Shown here in pieces: positions 36,035-45,677 of a stretch of 64,000 nt of DNA. A model generated the notes under the pieces. It saw only the letters and a program-made list of their open reading frames with translations, was not told the DNA's origin and searched no databases. Within the stretch, counting starts at the first letter, position 1, and every line of letters begins with the position of its first letter. Both the position numbers and the translations under genes were made by a program. The stretch is from contig JAHQWG010000016.1 in the NCBI GenBank assembly GCA_029856045.1, forward strand, positions 499,921 through 563,920, in the 5' to 3' direction. This stretch comes from Promethearchaeia archaeon. Lineage in GTDB: Archaea > Asgardarchaeota > Lokiarchaeia > Sigyniarchaeales > SOKP01.

Positions 36035-39000
36035 TTATGCCTTCACCTCCGGTGTTAAAGGACCTATTTCTTTAACTTTATTTATAAATTCTTTCATAAC
36101 CTCTGCAAATATTTTACCTTCACTCGCTGAAATCCATTCAAGCCGGAGTCTTTCAGTGTCAATACCTAATTTTGTAATTATATTTTTAATCTCATTAACT
36201 CTCCTTAATGTATCATAATTTCCCGCAATATAATGGCAATCACCAATGTGACACCCACCAATAAATACCCCATCAGCTCCGTTCAAAAATGCTTGTAAAA
36301 TGAAACTTTTAGGAAGGCGTCCAGAACACATTACTCTTATTGGTCTGACATTTGTTGGGTATTGAAATCTACTCACTCCGCATGTATCTGCACCTGCATA
36401 ACTACACCAATTACAGAGAAAAGCTACAATTCTTGGGCGTTCATCTACAAAATCGCCTTTCACAGCTTCAATGATCATGGGCTCAATTTGTTCGTCACTA
36501 AAGTGGCTCATTGTAATTGCATCTGCTGGACATTCTGCAGAACAATCACCACACCCTTTGCATAATAGTGGATTTACTTCAGAAATCATCTTACTACCAT
36601 CAAGAGGAACTCCTATTGCACCAAAACTGCAAACTTCAGCACATCTATTACAACCAATACATAACGCAGGATTCACATGAGAAATAATGGGCTCATTTTC
36701 TACTTCTCCTGTTATTAATGGAATTAATGCATGAGATGCTGCAGCTCGTCCTTGACTAATCGAATCAGCAATACCCTTTGGACCATGTGCAGTACCACAT
36801 AAGAATATTCCATCCGTTGCAAAATCAATTGGTCTTAATTTGATATGTGCTTCAAAAAAGAATCCATGTTCATCAAGTGGAACTTTTAATAACTCTGCCA
36901 ATCTTTTATTTCCTTCGTTTGGAATTAATGGTGCAGATAAAACGACTTTATCAGCCTTAATATGCAAATTTGTTTGAGTTAACATATCATGTACTTTTAC
37001 AGTTATATTATCATCATTAAAATCCAACTCAGGATATTCTGAAAATCGAAGATAATTAATATTTTCTCTCGCTTTCCAATAATATTGCTCTTCCTCAGTT
37101 CCAATTCTAATATCACGATATAATACAAAAATATTCGAATTAGGATAATTTTCTTTCACATACAATGCATGACGTATAGATTCACTACAACATATGAGAG
37201 AACAATAAGTCCTTCCCGTTTCTTGTCTTGAACCGACACAGTGAATGAATACCAAAGTTTCTCCATCTTTTAATTCATTATTGCGTAATTTCTCTGATAA
37301 TTCTAATTGCGTAAAAACCCTTGGATCTTTCCCGTAATTATACCAATCCGTAGGTTTATATTCTGAAGCACCAGTTGAAACTATAATAGCACCAACATTG
37401 ACCTCTGTACGTTTTTTATCTGAATCTTCAATTGTGACTGTAAACTTACCGATTGATCCCTTTACATCAATGACATTTGAAGATAAATATACATTGATAT
37501 TTTTCTTATCCTCATTAACCTCCTTGATAACTTTTGAAATAAATTCTCTGGAATCAATTCTATCAAAATTTATTTTGTATATAAGATTCAATTGACCTCC
37601 CAACTTATCCTCTTTTTCGACTAAATGAACTTTTAAACCGTGTTTTGCTATTTCTAAAGCTGCACTCATTCCACTTATACCACCACCAATAACTAACGCT
37701 TCACGTACTACTTCTCCCTTAATTTTATACTCTGCACGTAAATTTCTAGCTCTTGCGACCCCCATTCTTATTAAATCTTTAGCCTTATCAGTCGCTTTTG
37801 CCATATCATTCATATGAACCCAAGAATCAAGTTCCCGAATACTCACGAAATTAAACAAATACGGATTTAACCCAACTTCAAGTAATGTATTTTGAAATAA
37901 GGGTTCGTGAGTTCTAGGAGTACAAGCGGCTACAATGACTCGATTTAAATTTTCTTCTACAATTTTTTCTTTTATTATCTCTTGTGTTTTTTCAGAACAA
38001 CTATACATATTATACATTGCAAAAACAACATTAGGAAGCGTCTTTACATATTCTACAATTTCTTCAATATTCATATATCCCCCGATATTTGTGCCACATT
38101 CACATACAAAAACCCCAATTTTCGGTTCATCAAATGGAGAAATATATCTTAACGGGGGCAATTCTAATACTTTTTCCTCTTCAGGGATTGGAATTGCATA
38201 CTGTGCAGCTAAAGCTGCAGCACCACTGGCTTTCGCTACTGAATTTGCAATATCATCTGGACTTTGACATGAACCTGTAATAAATATACCTGGGATAGTA
38301 GATTTCAAATCTTCTAATGAATTTGCTGTTTTAAAGAATCCCAAATCATTAATTTCAATTCCAAGTATTTTGGCTAATTCTTTAGCATCTTTTCTTGGAA
38401 TTACCGCGTTAGCCAAAATAACTAAATCAAACGTTTTTTCTTCTACTTCACCAGTATCTAAGTTTGCGTATTTAACTATTAAGTCATGAGTGATTGGGTC
38501 TTCTCTTATATCTCCGGGAATTCCCCGATTATATTTAACTCCATATTCCTCTTTTGCACGTTCAATAAATTCCTCTTGATTTTTTCCAATAGTTCTTGTA
38601 TCATTAAAGAATATTGTTGCAGAAACATCTGCAGCATGCTCTCTTGCAACAACGGATTCCTTGACCATATACATACAACAGAATTTAGAACAATATGCAC
38701 AGATATCTACATTTCTTGAACCTACGCATGCAATAAATGCTAGATTTTTTGCGTGCTTTTTATCAGATATTCGAATTATCTCACCTCCAGTAGGTCCAGA
38801 AGCGCTTAATAATCGTTCAAACTGCATTCCAGTAATAATATTTTTATATTCACCGTAGTGATATCGAGCTAAAATACTCGGATCAATTAAATCAAAACCT
38901 GTTGCAACAATAATCGAAGCTATACCATATTCAATAATTTCATCTTTTTGTTCAAAATCGATTGCATCTGCAGTACATACATCAAGACATAGTTTACAAG

Positions 39001-39481
39001 CATTTTTTGTCAACCATAAACACTTTTCAGGGTCAACTGTTGCTTTTCGTGGAACCGCCTGAGGAAATGGAATGTATATAGCTCTTCTATCTCCCATACC
39101 TTCTTCAAATTCATTAGGTATTTTTCTCATTGGACATTTCTCAGAACACTCTTCACAGCCTGTGCATTTATCTACATCTACATATCGTGCTTTTTTTATT
39201 ACTTTCACTTTAAAATCTCCAACTTTCCCCGAAACTTCACTAACTTCTGAATATGTTAAAAGTTCAATATTAGGATGTCGCGCAACTTCAACCATTTTAG
39301 GAGCTAAAATGCAAATAGAACAGTCTAAAGTAGGAAATGTTTTATCCAATTGAGCCATTCTTCCTCCGACAGAAGGAGATTTCTCCACTAATATCACGCG
39401 ATATCCTTGTTCGGCTAAATCTAAAGATGCACTTATTCCCGAAATTCCACCACCAATAACTAAAATATTACTGCTTTTCAT
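36035..39481 (-). CDS. hdrA: HdrA with tandem flavin modules and fused MvhD domain
   Basis: The 1148-aa protein has an N-terminal flavin module (GGGISGISASLDLAE, about 8-22) with ferredoxin cysteines (CTGCEECSEKCP, CLDVCTADAI). Next come a HdrA N-terminal-like domain (VFVCECGTNIGGY), a second flavin module (GGGISGMSAALEIAKHG), another ferredoxin pair (CIGCNRCAEVC, CKGCGDCSAECP), and a C-terminal MvhD/FrhD-like domain (VAFLCNWCSYAGADTCG) of about 140 residues. HdrA carries the bifurcating flavin; MvhD receives hydrogenase or formate electrons. It is first in the operon hdrA-hdrC-hdrB-metV-metF. No in-frame TGA or selenocysteine is seen. Confidence 0.93.
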   Translation of the reverse strand: MKSSNILVIGGGISGISASLDLAEQGYRVILVEKSPSVGGRMAQLDKTFPTLDCSICILAPKMVEVARHPNIELLTYSEVSEVSGKVGDFKVKVIKKARYVDVDKCTGCEECSEKCPMRKIPNEFEEGMGDRRAIYIPFPQAVPRKATVDPEKCLWLTKNACKLCLDVCTADAIDFEQKDEIIEYGIASIIVATGFDLIDPSILARYHYGEYKNIITGMQFERLLSASGPTGGEIIRISDKKHAKNLAFIACVGSRNVDICAYCSKFCCMYMVKESVVAREHAADVSATIFFNDTRTIGKNQEEFIERAKEEYGVKYNRGIPGDIREDPITHDLIVKYANLDTGEVEEKTFDLVILANAVIPRKDAKELAKILGIEINDLGFFKTANSLEDLKSTIPGIFITGSCQSPDDIANSVAKASGAAALAAQYAIPIPEEEKVLELPPLRYISPFDEPKIGVFVCECGTNIGGYMNIEEIVEYVKTLPNVVFAMYNMYSCSEKTQEIIKEKIVEENLNRVIVAACTPRTHEPLFQNTLLEVGLNPYLFNFVSIRELDSWVHMNDMAKATDKAKDLIRMGVARARNLRAEYKIKGEVVREALVIGGGISGMSAALEIAKHGLKVHLVEKEDKLGGQLNLIYKINFDRIDSREFISKVIKEVNEDKKNINVYLSSNVIDVKGSIGKFTVTIEDSDKKRTEVNVGAIIVSTGASEYKPTDWYNYGKDPRVFTQLELSEKLRNNELKDGETLVFIHCVGSRQETGRTYCSLICCSESIRHALYVKENYPNSNIFVLYRDIRIGTEEEQYYWKARENINYLRFSEYPELDFNDDNITVKVHDMLTQTNLHIKADKVVLSAPLIPNEGNKRLAELLKVPLDEHGFFFEAHIKLRPIDFATDGIFLCGTAHGPKGIADSISQGRAAASHALIPLITGEVENEPIISHVNPALCIGCNRCAEVCSFGAIGVPLDGSKMISEVNPLLCKGCGDCSAECPADAITMSHFSDEQIEPMIIEAVKGDFVDERPRIVAFLCNWCSYAGADTCGVSRFQYPTNVRPIRVMCSGRLPKSFILQAFLNGADGVFIGGCHIGDCHYIAGNYDTLRRVNEIKNIITKLGIDTERLRLEWISASEGKIFAEVMKEFINKVKEIGPLTPEVKA

Positions 39482-40077
39482 AATAACTCAATTTTTTTCA
39501 AGGTTTTTTAAAATTAAATCAAATTATTTAATAGTTAATACTAAATTAAATTAATTAAGTACTTAATTTTATACAAGATCGTTAGTTATATTTAAAATTT
39601 ATTCTTTTTTTTGTAAAATTTCGATTTTTTTAGTAATTCTTTTTCCTATTTTTGTATATAATTAATAAAAAGTATATTATTGACTTATTAAAATGAGAAA
39701 AAAAATATGCTCTAATTTGATCTTTTATGATAAATTTAATGGCGAGATCTAAAAATAAAATTTAAAATCCTCGACATAATTTTTAAATTATTTTAAAGAT
39801 TGATTTATTAATCTCAAGGTTGATCTGTTAATTGCTAGAATGATATGTTTAATATTAGAATTATTAAATGTATATTATCAATGATATAAAAATTAATTTC
39901 AAATATGACTCTTTTTTGAGTTTTTGAAATAAGATATTATTTGATCTTTTCCAAAATTGATCATTTTATTATCGTAACTTAAAATTAAAATTATCAAAAA
40001 ACTTAAATTGACTATTTTATTTTCCTACATAGTTATTCTATTATAATTATAAAAAGAAAAAGAATATTGTCGTAAAT
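39482..40077. promoter_or_regulatory. Divergent control region between hdrA and metV2
   Basis: About 600 bp of AT-rich DNA separates two divergent C1 operons. TTGATCTTTT occurs twice (near 39717 and 39931), and three loosely similar ~21-bp units are near 39796-39860. No gene is visible. It probably contains both promoters and one or more regulator sites. Confidence 0.45.
40046..40056 (+). promoter_or_regulatory. TATA-like box of metV2
   Basis: ATTATAAAAAG is centred about 27 bp before the metV2 ATG. With the normal archaeal spacing, transcription would begin close to the start codon, so the mRNA is probably leaderless. Confidence 0.5.
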
Positions 40078-40743
40078 ATGATTGTTACAACTAAAAAAGA
40101 TTTTGAAGAAATTGAAGATGCACTAAAAAGCTATAACAATATTATGTTGATATATTGTGGTACATGTTCTGTTACTTCTCAATGTTCAGATGAAAAATCT
40201 GTAAATGAAATGTTGGAAAATCTCAAAAATGCAGGAAAAAACGTAGTTTATCATCAAGAGTTTAAAGAACCTTGCGATTTTAGACAGGATCTTCAAGATT
40301 GGAGGAATGTTCCACAAGAGGCCTTAGATAAAGTTGATGCATTTCTCATTTTATCTTGTGGAGCTGGTCTTCAAGCAATGCTTGATTTGTTTGATAGAAA
40401 AAACATTGCTAAGCCAATCTTTATAGGTTTAAATACGCATGGAATTGCTGAAACCGAACGTATCGGTCGTTTTCACGTAAAATGTGCTGGTTGTGGTGAT
40501 TGTTTGTTAAATTACACCGGTGGAATATGTCCAGTAACCTCTTGCGCAAAAGGTCTAATGAACGGTCCTTGTGGCGGTCAACTCGATGGCAAGTGCGAAG
40601 TAGGAAAATACGAAAAGGATTGCGGGTGGATTTTAATATATGAGCGTTTGAAAAAAATTGGGCGTTTGGATTTATTTGGACAGCTTAGACCTGCTTTCAA
40701 TTGGGCTGATAGAGGTCATCAAAAAAGTGTAGTATTTAGGTAG
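40078..40743 (+). CDS. metV: MetV paralogue (second copy)
   Basis: The 221-aa protein keeps the MetV C-terminal motifs (CAGCGDCLLNYTGGICPVTSC, in two pieces, and GPCGGQLDGKCEVG). Its N-terminus differs from the 33.8-kb copy, with CGTCSVTSQC. It precedes metF2 by 14 bp and should form a second MetVF module. It is transcribed divergently from the Hdr operon with no Hdr gene of its own, so it may use another electron donor, or share Hdr. Confidence 0.87.
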   Translation: MIVTTKKDFEEIEDALKSYNNIMLIYCGTCSVTSQCSDEKSVNEMLENLKNAGKNVVYHQEFKEPCDFRQDLQDWRNVPQEALDKVDAFLILSCGAGLQAMLDLFDRKNIAKPIFIGLNTHGIAETERIGRFHVKCAGCGDCLLNYTGGICPVTSCAKGLMNGPCGGQLDGKCEVGKYEKDCGWILIYERLKKIGRLDLFGQLRPAFNWADRGHQKSVVFR

Positions 40744-40757
40744 GAGGTTAGAAAAAA

Positions 40758-41690
40758 ATGGCAGAAAAAAAAGTTTATTCAAAATTGGGCGAAATGTTAG
40801 CTAAAGGAGAATTTATTTTAACTGGAGAATTGGAGCCAGAAAAAACTTGTGACCTCTCTCATACAATTCAGGAAGCTAAGGAAATGGCGCCTTATGTGGT
40901 AGCTGCAAATGTAACTGATAGTCCTTTAGGGATCGTTACAATTAATTCATTGGCAGCTTCTCATATCATCCAAAAGGAAGCAAATATTGAGGTTATTTGG
41001 CAATTAACCGTTAGAGATGTTAACAAGCTTGGCATTGCTGGCATGATCATGGGCGGACACGCTTTGGGGTTAAGAAATATCCTCTCACTCACTGGGGATC
41101 ATCCTAACATGGGTGACATGCCTGAAAGCAAACCAGTTTTTGACCTTGATTCCGCAACATTATGCATGCTTGTGAGGGAAATGGTCGACAAGGGCACAAT
41201 AAACGGTTACGAGATCGAGTCTCCTCCAAAGTTTCATGTTGGGGCTGCTGCAAACCCCAATTCGAACCCCATGGAGGCGGAAGTCTTGAAAATTGGGCGT
41301 AAGGTAGAGGCGGGATGCGAATTTATTCAAACCCAAGTTGCGTATGATCTCGAAAAAACAATAGAATTTCTTACCGCACTTAAAAAATATAACATTCCAG
41401 TGTTATTGGGCATCTTTCCAATGAAGTCGTACGCTATGGCAAAAGGTTTTGATACTTTTGTTCCTGGAGTTGATGTACCTAAGGACATTCTTGCGAAATG
41501 GAAATCCATCAAAAATGATTATAAAACGGACAAATCCAAGCAAAAAGAAATGTATGACCAAGCTAACTATGAATTTTTCAACCCTTTCATAACAGAGCTC
41601 AAGAAAAAAGAATTATTAGGTGGCGTTCATTGTATGGCTGTTCATTATCCGCGCATATTTCCGAAATTAATAGAAGTAATTAAGGATTAA
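40758..41690 (+). CDS. metF: MetF paralogue (second copy)
   Basis: The 310-aa TIM-barrel protein has LTGELEPEK, LTVRDVNKLGIAGM, LSLTGDHPNMGDMP and IQTQVAYDLEK, so the known active-site positions are retained. It is clearly paralogous to the MetF at 32.9 kb. A good SD (AGGAGG) precedes its ATG. The 3' two-thirds of the gene appear richer in G+C than the flanking DNA and than metF1, suggesting separate history. It probably reduces a different methylene-carrier or acts under other conditions. Confidence 0.88.
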   Translation: MAEKKVYSKLGEMLAKGEFILTGELEPEKTCDLSHTIQEAKEMAPYVVAANVTDSPLGIVTINSLAASHIIQKEANIEVIWQLTVRDVNKLGIAGMIMGGHALGLRNILSLTGDHPNMGDMPESKPVFDLDSATLCMLVREMVDKGTINGYEIESPPKFHVGAAANPNSNPMEAEVLKIGRKVEAGCEFIQTQVAYDLEKTIEFLTALKKYNIPVLLGIFPMKSYAMAKGFDTFVPGVDVPKDILAKWKSIKNDYKTDKSKQKEMYDQANYEFFNPFITELKKKELLGGVHCMAVHYPRIFPKLIEVIKD

Positions 41691-41693
41691 ACT

Positions 41694-41712
41694 CTTTTTT
41701 TTCTTTTTTTCC
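41694..41712 (+). terminator. Oligo-T terminator after metF2
   Basis: Two T-runs (8 and 7 Ts) follow the metF2 stop at 41690, as expected for archaeal termination. Confidence 0.5.
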
Positions 41713-41847
41713 TAATCTATGAAAATTTAATGGAGATTTAAAGCTTGAAAAAAATTAAATTCTTTATTTTTAATCGATTCTTTCTCCGAAATTGAAAGTA
41801 GGTTTTATAAACTTTACCAAATCCTCCTTTCTGAGAAAAATCATTTA

Positions 41848-41857
41848 TTTTATATAT
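41848..41857 (+). promoter_or_regulatory. TATA-like box of pckG
   Basis: TTTATATATT ends 24 bp before the pckG ATG. A start so close to the TATA box implies a leaderless or very short-leader mRNA. Confidence 0.5.
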
Positions 41858-41880
41858 TTTGCAATATTCACCTAAATGTA

Positions 41881-43770
41881 ATGAAAGACTTTGATTTAGA
41901 TAACCTAACTGAAACAACAAAAACCCTTTTATCTGAAGAAGATCTCCAAAAATTGGGTGCTCTTAAGAACCCAAAAATATTTAAAATTGTAAATGAATTT
42001 GTAGATTTATTAAAACCAGCGAAAGTTACAGTAATTACTGATAATCCAAAAGAAATTGAATATGTCCGCCAAGGTGCGCTTAGGGAGGGGGAAGAAGAAA
42101 AGTTGACTATGGAAGGTCATACAATCCATTATGATGGGTATTATGACCAAGCCAGAGATGTAGGAAATACTGCTGTATTAATACGGAAAGGAACTAAATT
42201 AAGTAAAGTAATTAATACAAAAAGTAGAGAAGAAGGATTAGATGAAATATTTCAGATTATGGATGGTTTAATGAGAGGTAAGGAAGTTCTTGTTCGTTTT
42301 TTTTGTCTTGGTCCAACAAATTCTCGTTTTTCAATATGTGCTCTCCAATTAACAGATTCATTTTATGTTGCTCATTCTGAAGATCTCTTATATAGAACAG
42401 GATATGAAGAGTTTAAACGTCTTAAAGGATCTGAAGACTTTTTTTATTTTATTCACTCAGCGGGACCTTTAGAAAAAAATGTTTCAAAAAATATCGATGA
42501 TAGAAGAATCTATATTGACTTAAAAGAAAGTCGTGTTTTATCTGTAAATAATCAATATGCAGGTAATAGCATAGGTTTGAAGAAGTTAGCATTAAGACTT
42601 GGAATATATAAAGCAAATCATGAGGATTGGTTAACAGAGCATATGTTTATTATGGGTGTAAAACCTGAGAGGAAAAATCGCATAACTTATTTTACTGGTG
42701 CTTATCCAAGTGCATGTGGGAAAACATCTACTGCAATGATTCCCGGACAACAAATTGTTGGAGATGATATTGCTTACATTAGAGAAGATAATGAAGGATA
42801 TACTCGTGCAGTCAATATAGAGTCAGGAATTTTTGGAATTATAAGAGATGTTAATGAGATTGATGATCCATTAATTTTTAAAGCCTTAAAATCACCAAGA
42901 GAATTAATTTTTTCTAATGTGTTAATTAATGATGGAACTCCATATTGGCTTGGTGATGGTCGAAAACCGTTAAAATCGGGAACTAACCACTCTGGTGAAT
43001 GGTTTGAAGGAAAGAAAGATAAAGAAGGAAATAAAATTCCTCTTGCGCATCCTAACGCTCGTTATACAATGAGAATAAAAGAGCTTGAAAATTTTGATCC
43101 CGCATTAAATGATCCAGACGGAATCAGAGTGAGCGGTATTTTATATGGGGGTAGAGATTCAGATACATCGGTACCAATTCTTGAAAGTCTTAATTGGGAG
43201 CATGGAGTATTTTATGGCGCAATTATTGAGTCTGAATCTACTTCTGCAACTCTTGGAAAGGTTGGGGTAAGAAAAGCGAGTCCGATGGCTAACTTAGATT
43301 TTATGGTTATTCCTTTAGGGTTATACCTTGAAAATCATCGAAAATTTGGAAATCGATTAACTCATTGTCCAAAAATTTTTGCCACAAATTATTTCTTAAA
43401 AAAAGATGGTAAATATTGTAATGGAATGCTTGATAAGAAAGTTTGGGTTTTATGGGCAGAGGGTAGGTGTCATGGTGAATTTAATGCAATAAAAACACCC
43501 ATAGGATTTATTCCAAAATATGAAGATTTAAAAGAACTCTTCCGAACTGTTCTAAATCAAAAATATAAAGAAGAAGATTACAATTATCAATTCTCAATTC
43601 GCGTTTCTAAATGGTTAGAGAAATATGATCGAATGGAAAAAATGTATCAAGAAGAAATTCAAATACCTAAATTTTTCTGGAGATTATTAAAATCCCAAAA
43701 AAAGGAAATTCTTGAAATAAAACAGAAATTTAATTTGAATATTATTCCGCCAAATTACTATTCTAATTAA
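41881..43770 (+). CDS. pckG: GTP-dependent phosphoenolpyruvate carboxykinase
   Basis: The 629-aa enzyme matches GTP-type PEPCK in length. The P-loop AYPSACGKT is near residues 277-285, followed by VGDDIAYIRED (metal-binding), and MANLDFMVIP and NWEHGVFYGA nucleotide/substrate regions. It converts oxaloacetate plus GTP to PEP, or fixes CO2 in the reverse direction. It is alone in its transcription unit and convergent with the thermosome gene. Its position next to the Wood-Ljungdahl genes fits a role in gluconeogenesis from acetyl-CoA-derived carbon. Confidence 0.95.
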   Translation: MKDFDLDNLTETTKTLLSEEDLQKLGALKNPKIFKIVNEFVDLLKPAKVTVITDNPKEIEYVRQGALREGEEEKLTMEGHTIHYDGYYDQARDVGNTAVLIRKGTKLSKVINTKSREEGLDEIFQIMDGLMRGKEVLVRFFCLGPTNSRFSICALQLTDSFYVAHSEDLLYRTGYEEFKRLKGSEDFFYFIHSAGPLEKNVSKNIDDRRIYIDLKESRVLSVNNQYAGNSIGLKKLALRLGIYKANHEDWLTEHMFIMGVKPERKNRITYFTGAYPSACGKTSTAMIPGQQIVGDDIAYIREDNEGYTRAVNIESGIFGIIRDVNEIDDPLIFKALKSPRELIFSNVLINDGTPYWLGDGRKPLKSGTNHSGEWFEGKKDKEGNKIPLAHPNARYTMRIKELENFDPALNDPDGIRVSGILYGGRDSDTSVPILESLNWEHGVFYGAIIESESTSATLGKVGVRKASPMANLDFMVIPLGLYLENHRKFGNRLTHCPKIFATNYFLKKDGKYCNGMLDKKVWVLWAEGRCHGEFNAIKTPIGFIPKYEDLKELFRTVLNQKYKEEDYNYQFSIRVSKWLEKYDRMEKMYQEEIQIPKFFWRLLKSQKKEILEIKQKFNLNIIPPNYYSN

Positions 43771-43784
43771 CCTAAATTTTTAAT

Positions 43785-43808
43785 AAAAAAGAAAAAAAAT
43801 AAAAAATT
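43785..43808 (-). terminator. Oligo-T terminator of the thermosome gene
   Basis: On the minus strand several T-runs (6, 8 and 6 Ts) follow the thermosome stop. The plus strand carries only a short T5 after pckG. Confidence 0.45.
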
Positions 43809-45416
43809 TTACATTCCACCAGGTGGCATACCTCCTGCTCCTGGTCCTTCCATTTTTTTAGAAGATATAATATTGTCAATCCTAAGAATTAAGATGGCTA
43901 ATTCTGTTGCACCCTTGAACAATTGTGATTTTATTGCTGCAGGTTCAATTATTCCTTTTTTAAAGTTATCTCCGATTTTCCCATCTGAAATATCAATACC
44001 GATGAACTCATTTCCCAGCTTGGCATGTGCAGCACTTAACTCGCCGATTACATTGATTTCATCCATTCCAGCATTCCTTACTAATGTTTTTGGAAGTTCC
44101 TCTATTGCATCAGCATATACTTGAATAGCAATTTGTTCTTTACCTCCTGCATTAATGGCAAAATCTCTAATCCTTTTTGCAAGTTCCATTTCAAAAGCTC
44201 CACCACCACCAACAATTTTCTTAGTATCTAGAAGTTTAGCTAAAACCTTAATTGCACTTTTAACTGCAATTTCTGCCTCATTTATGCTATGTTCTAATCC
44301 ACCGCGTAATAGTAAAGTCGCTGCTTTTGGATTTTTACATTTTGTAATAAAGCAATAATCATTTTCCCCTAATTTAGTAAATTCTACTCTCCCGGCAAAT
44401 CCTAAATCATCCTCAGTTAAATCATCAATCTTTTCCAGTTTTTTTGCCCCTGTAGCTTTGACAATTGCTTTAACATCAGATGATTTAACAGACTTAATGG
44501 CAGCAATACCTGCTTCACTTAAATAATCTGCGACCTTATCATCAATCGAATTCTCATTAATCACTAAATTAACTCCTAAATTGGAAAATGTCTCAGCATA
44601 ACCTTTCATAAATTCTACTTCTTGGTTAATGAATTTTTGAATATCCTCAGGTTTATAAATTTGGATTTCCGCTCCAAATTCTGTTTTCTTCACTTCTAAT
44701 GACTTCTTTATAACTGCGATCTTGGCATCATTAATGATATCTGGCATACCTACGTTGATTTTTTCTTTTTGTATATAGATTCCATTGATTAATTCTGATT
44801 CTTGTAAAGATTTTCCCTTTTCCTTTACAATGCCTATATTTTCAACTTTTGTAAAAATATCTCCTTCCTCTTTAATTATTTTAACTGCACCTAGAACTAT
44901 TTTAGCGAAATATTCATTCAAGCCAGTAATACTTTTTGTATTTAAGGTTGTTTTAACAATATTAATAAGTGATTTTTCATCATCTTCTGAAATATCTCGT
45001 CCAATTTCTTCAAATTCCTTTAAAGTTCTTTTTAACGCGAGATTAAAACCTTTAATTATAATCGATGGATGTACCCCTCTTTCTATTAACTCTAAAGCCC
45101 TTCTTAATAAATCACCAGCAAATATCACAACACTTGTTGTTCCATCGCCCATCTTTTCATTTTGCACTTTTGATAAATCAACTGCCATTTTTGCTGAAGC
45201 ATTTTCAATATCTATGCTATCAAGAATAGTAAATCCATCATTCGTAATTTTAATGTCTCCCAGCGACTCCACAATCATTTTATCCATACCTTTTGGACCA
45301 TATGTTGATTTTATTGATTCAGAAACCGCCATAATAGCATTAACGTTTGCTTTTAAAGCATTTCTCTTGCCAGATTCTTCAGTTCCTTCTCTTAATATAA
45401 TAATTTGTTGTCCCAT
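43809..45416 (-). CDS. Thermosome subunit (group II chaperonin)
   Basis: The 535-aa protein carries chaperonin motifs: STYGPKGMDKMIVESLGDI, ITNDGFTILD, GDGTTSVVIFAG with the catalytic Asp, and a terminal Gly-Met-rich tail (GAGGMPPGGM). It assembles into two-ring folding chambers with a built-in lid. An SD AGAGGA lies about 10 nt before the ATG. Only one subunit gene is in the window. The gene has a normal group II length. Confidence 0.96.
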   Translation of the reverse strand: MGQQIIILREGTEESGKRNALKANVNAIMAVSESIKSTYGPKGMDKMIVESLGDIKITNDGFTILDSIDIENASAKMAVDLSKVQNEKMGDGTTSVVIFAGDLLRRALELIERGVHPSIIIKGFNLALKRTLKEFEEIGRDISEDDEKSLINIVKTTLNTKSITGLNEYFAKIVLGAVKIIKEEGDIFTKVENIGIVKEKGKSLQESELINGIYIQKEKINVGMPDIINDAKIAVIKKSLEVKKTEFGAEIQIYKPEDIQKFINQEVEFMKGYAETFSNLGVNLVINENSIDDKVADYLSEAGIAAIKSVKSSDVKAIVKATGAKKLEKIDDLTEDDLGFAGRVEFTKLGENDYCFITKCKNPKAATLLLRGGLEHSINEAEIAVKSAIKVLAKLLDTKKIVGGGGAFEMELAKRIRDFAINAGGKEQIAIQVYADAIEELPKTLVRNAGMDEINVIGELSAAHAKLGNEFIGIDISDGKIGDNFKKGIIEPAAIKSQLFKGATELAILILRIDNIISSKKMEGPGAGGMPPGGM

Positions 45417-45677
45417 TTTTTTGAATTCCTCTAATAAATTATAATTTATTTCTATATATTGCTATGATATTATTTTTAATTTCTAAAATGCACCTTAAAT
45501 TAAAAATTTTTTGTCGATAAGAATTTTAGTACTTCTTATAAAAAAAGCAAACAAGTTTTTATTTTAATCTTCAACTGGTTGCTTTCTGGGTAAACTTTGA
45601 AACTTTTTACTTATAAAATGATTAAAATGAAATGAAAAAAAAAAAAAATTAATATTTTTCTTTTTTATTTTGAGATT

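Noticed and set aside
36035-39481. Possible selenocysteine in HdrA or MvhD, as known in some archaea
   Set aside because: The frame is continuous, with cysteine at the relevant motif positions and no in-frame TGA.
39796-39860. CRISPR-like or tandem repeat array between hdrA and metV2
   Set aside because: The units are only loosely alike, AT-rich and lack regular unique spacers.
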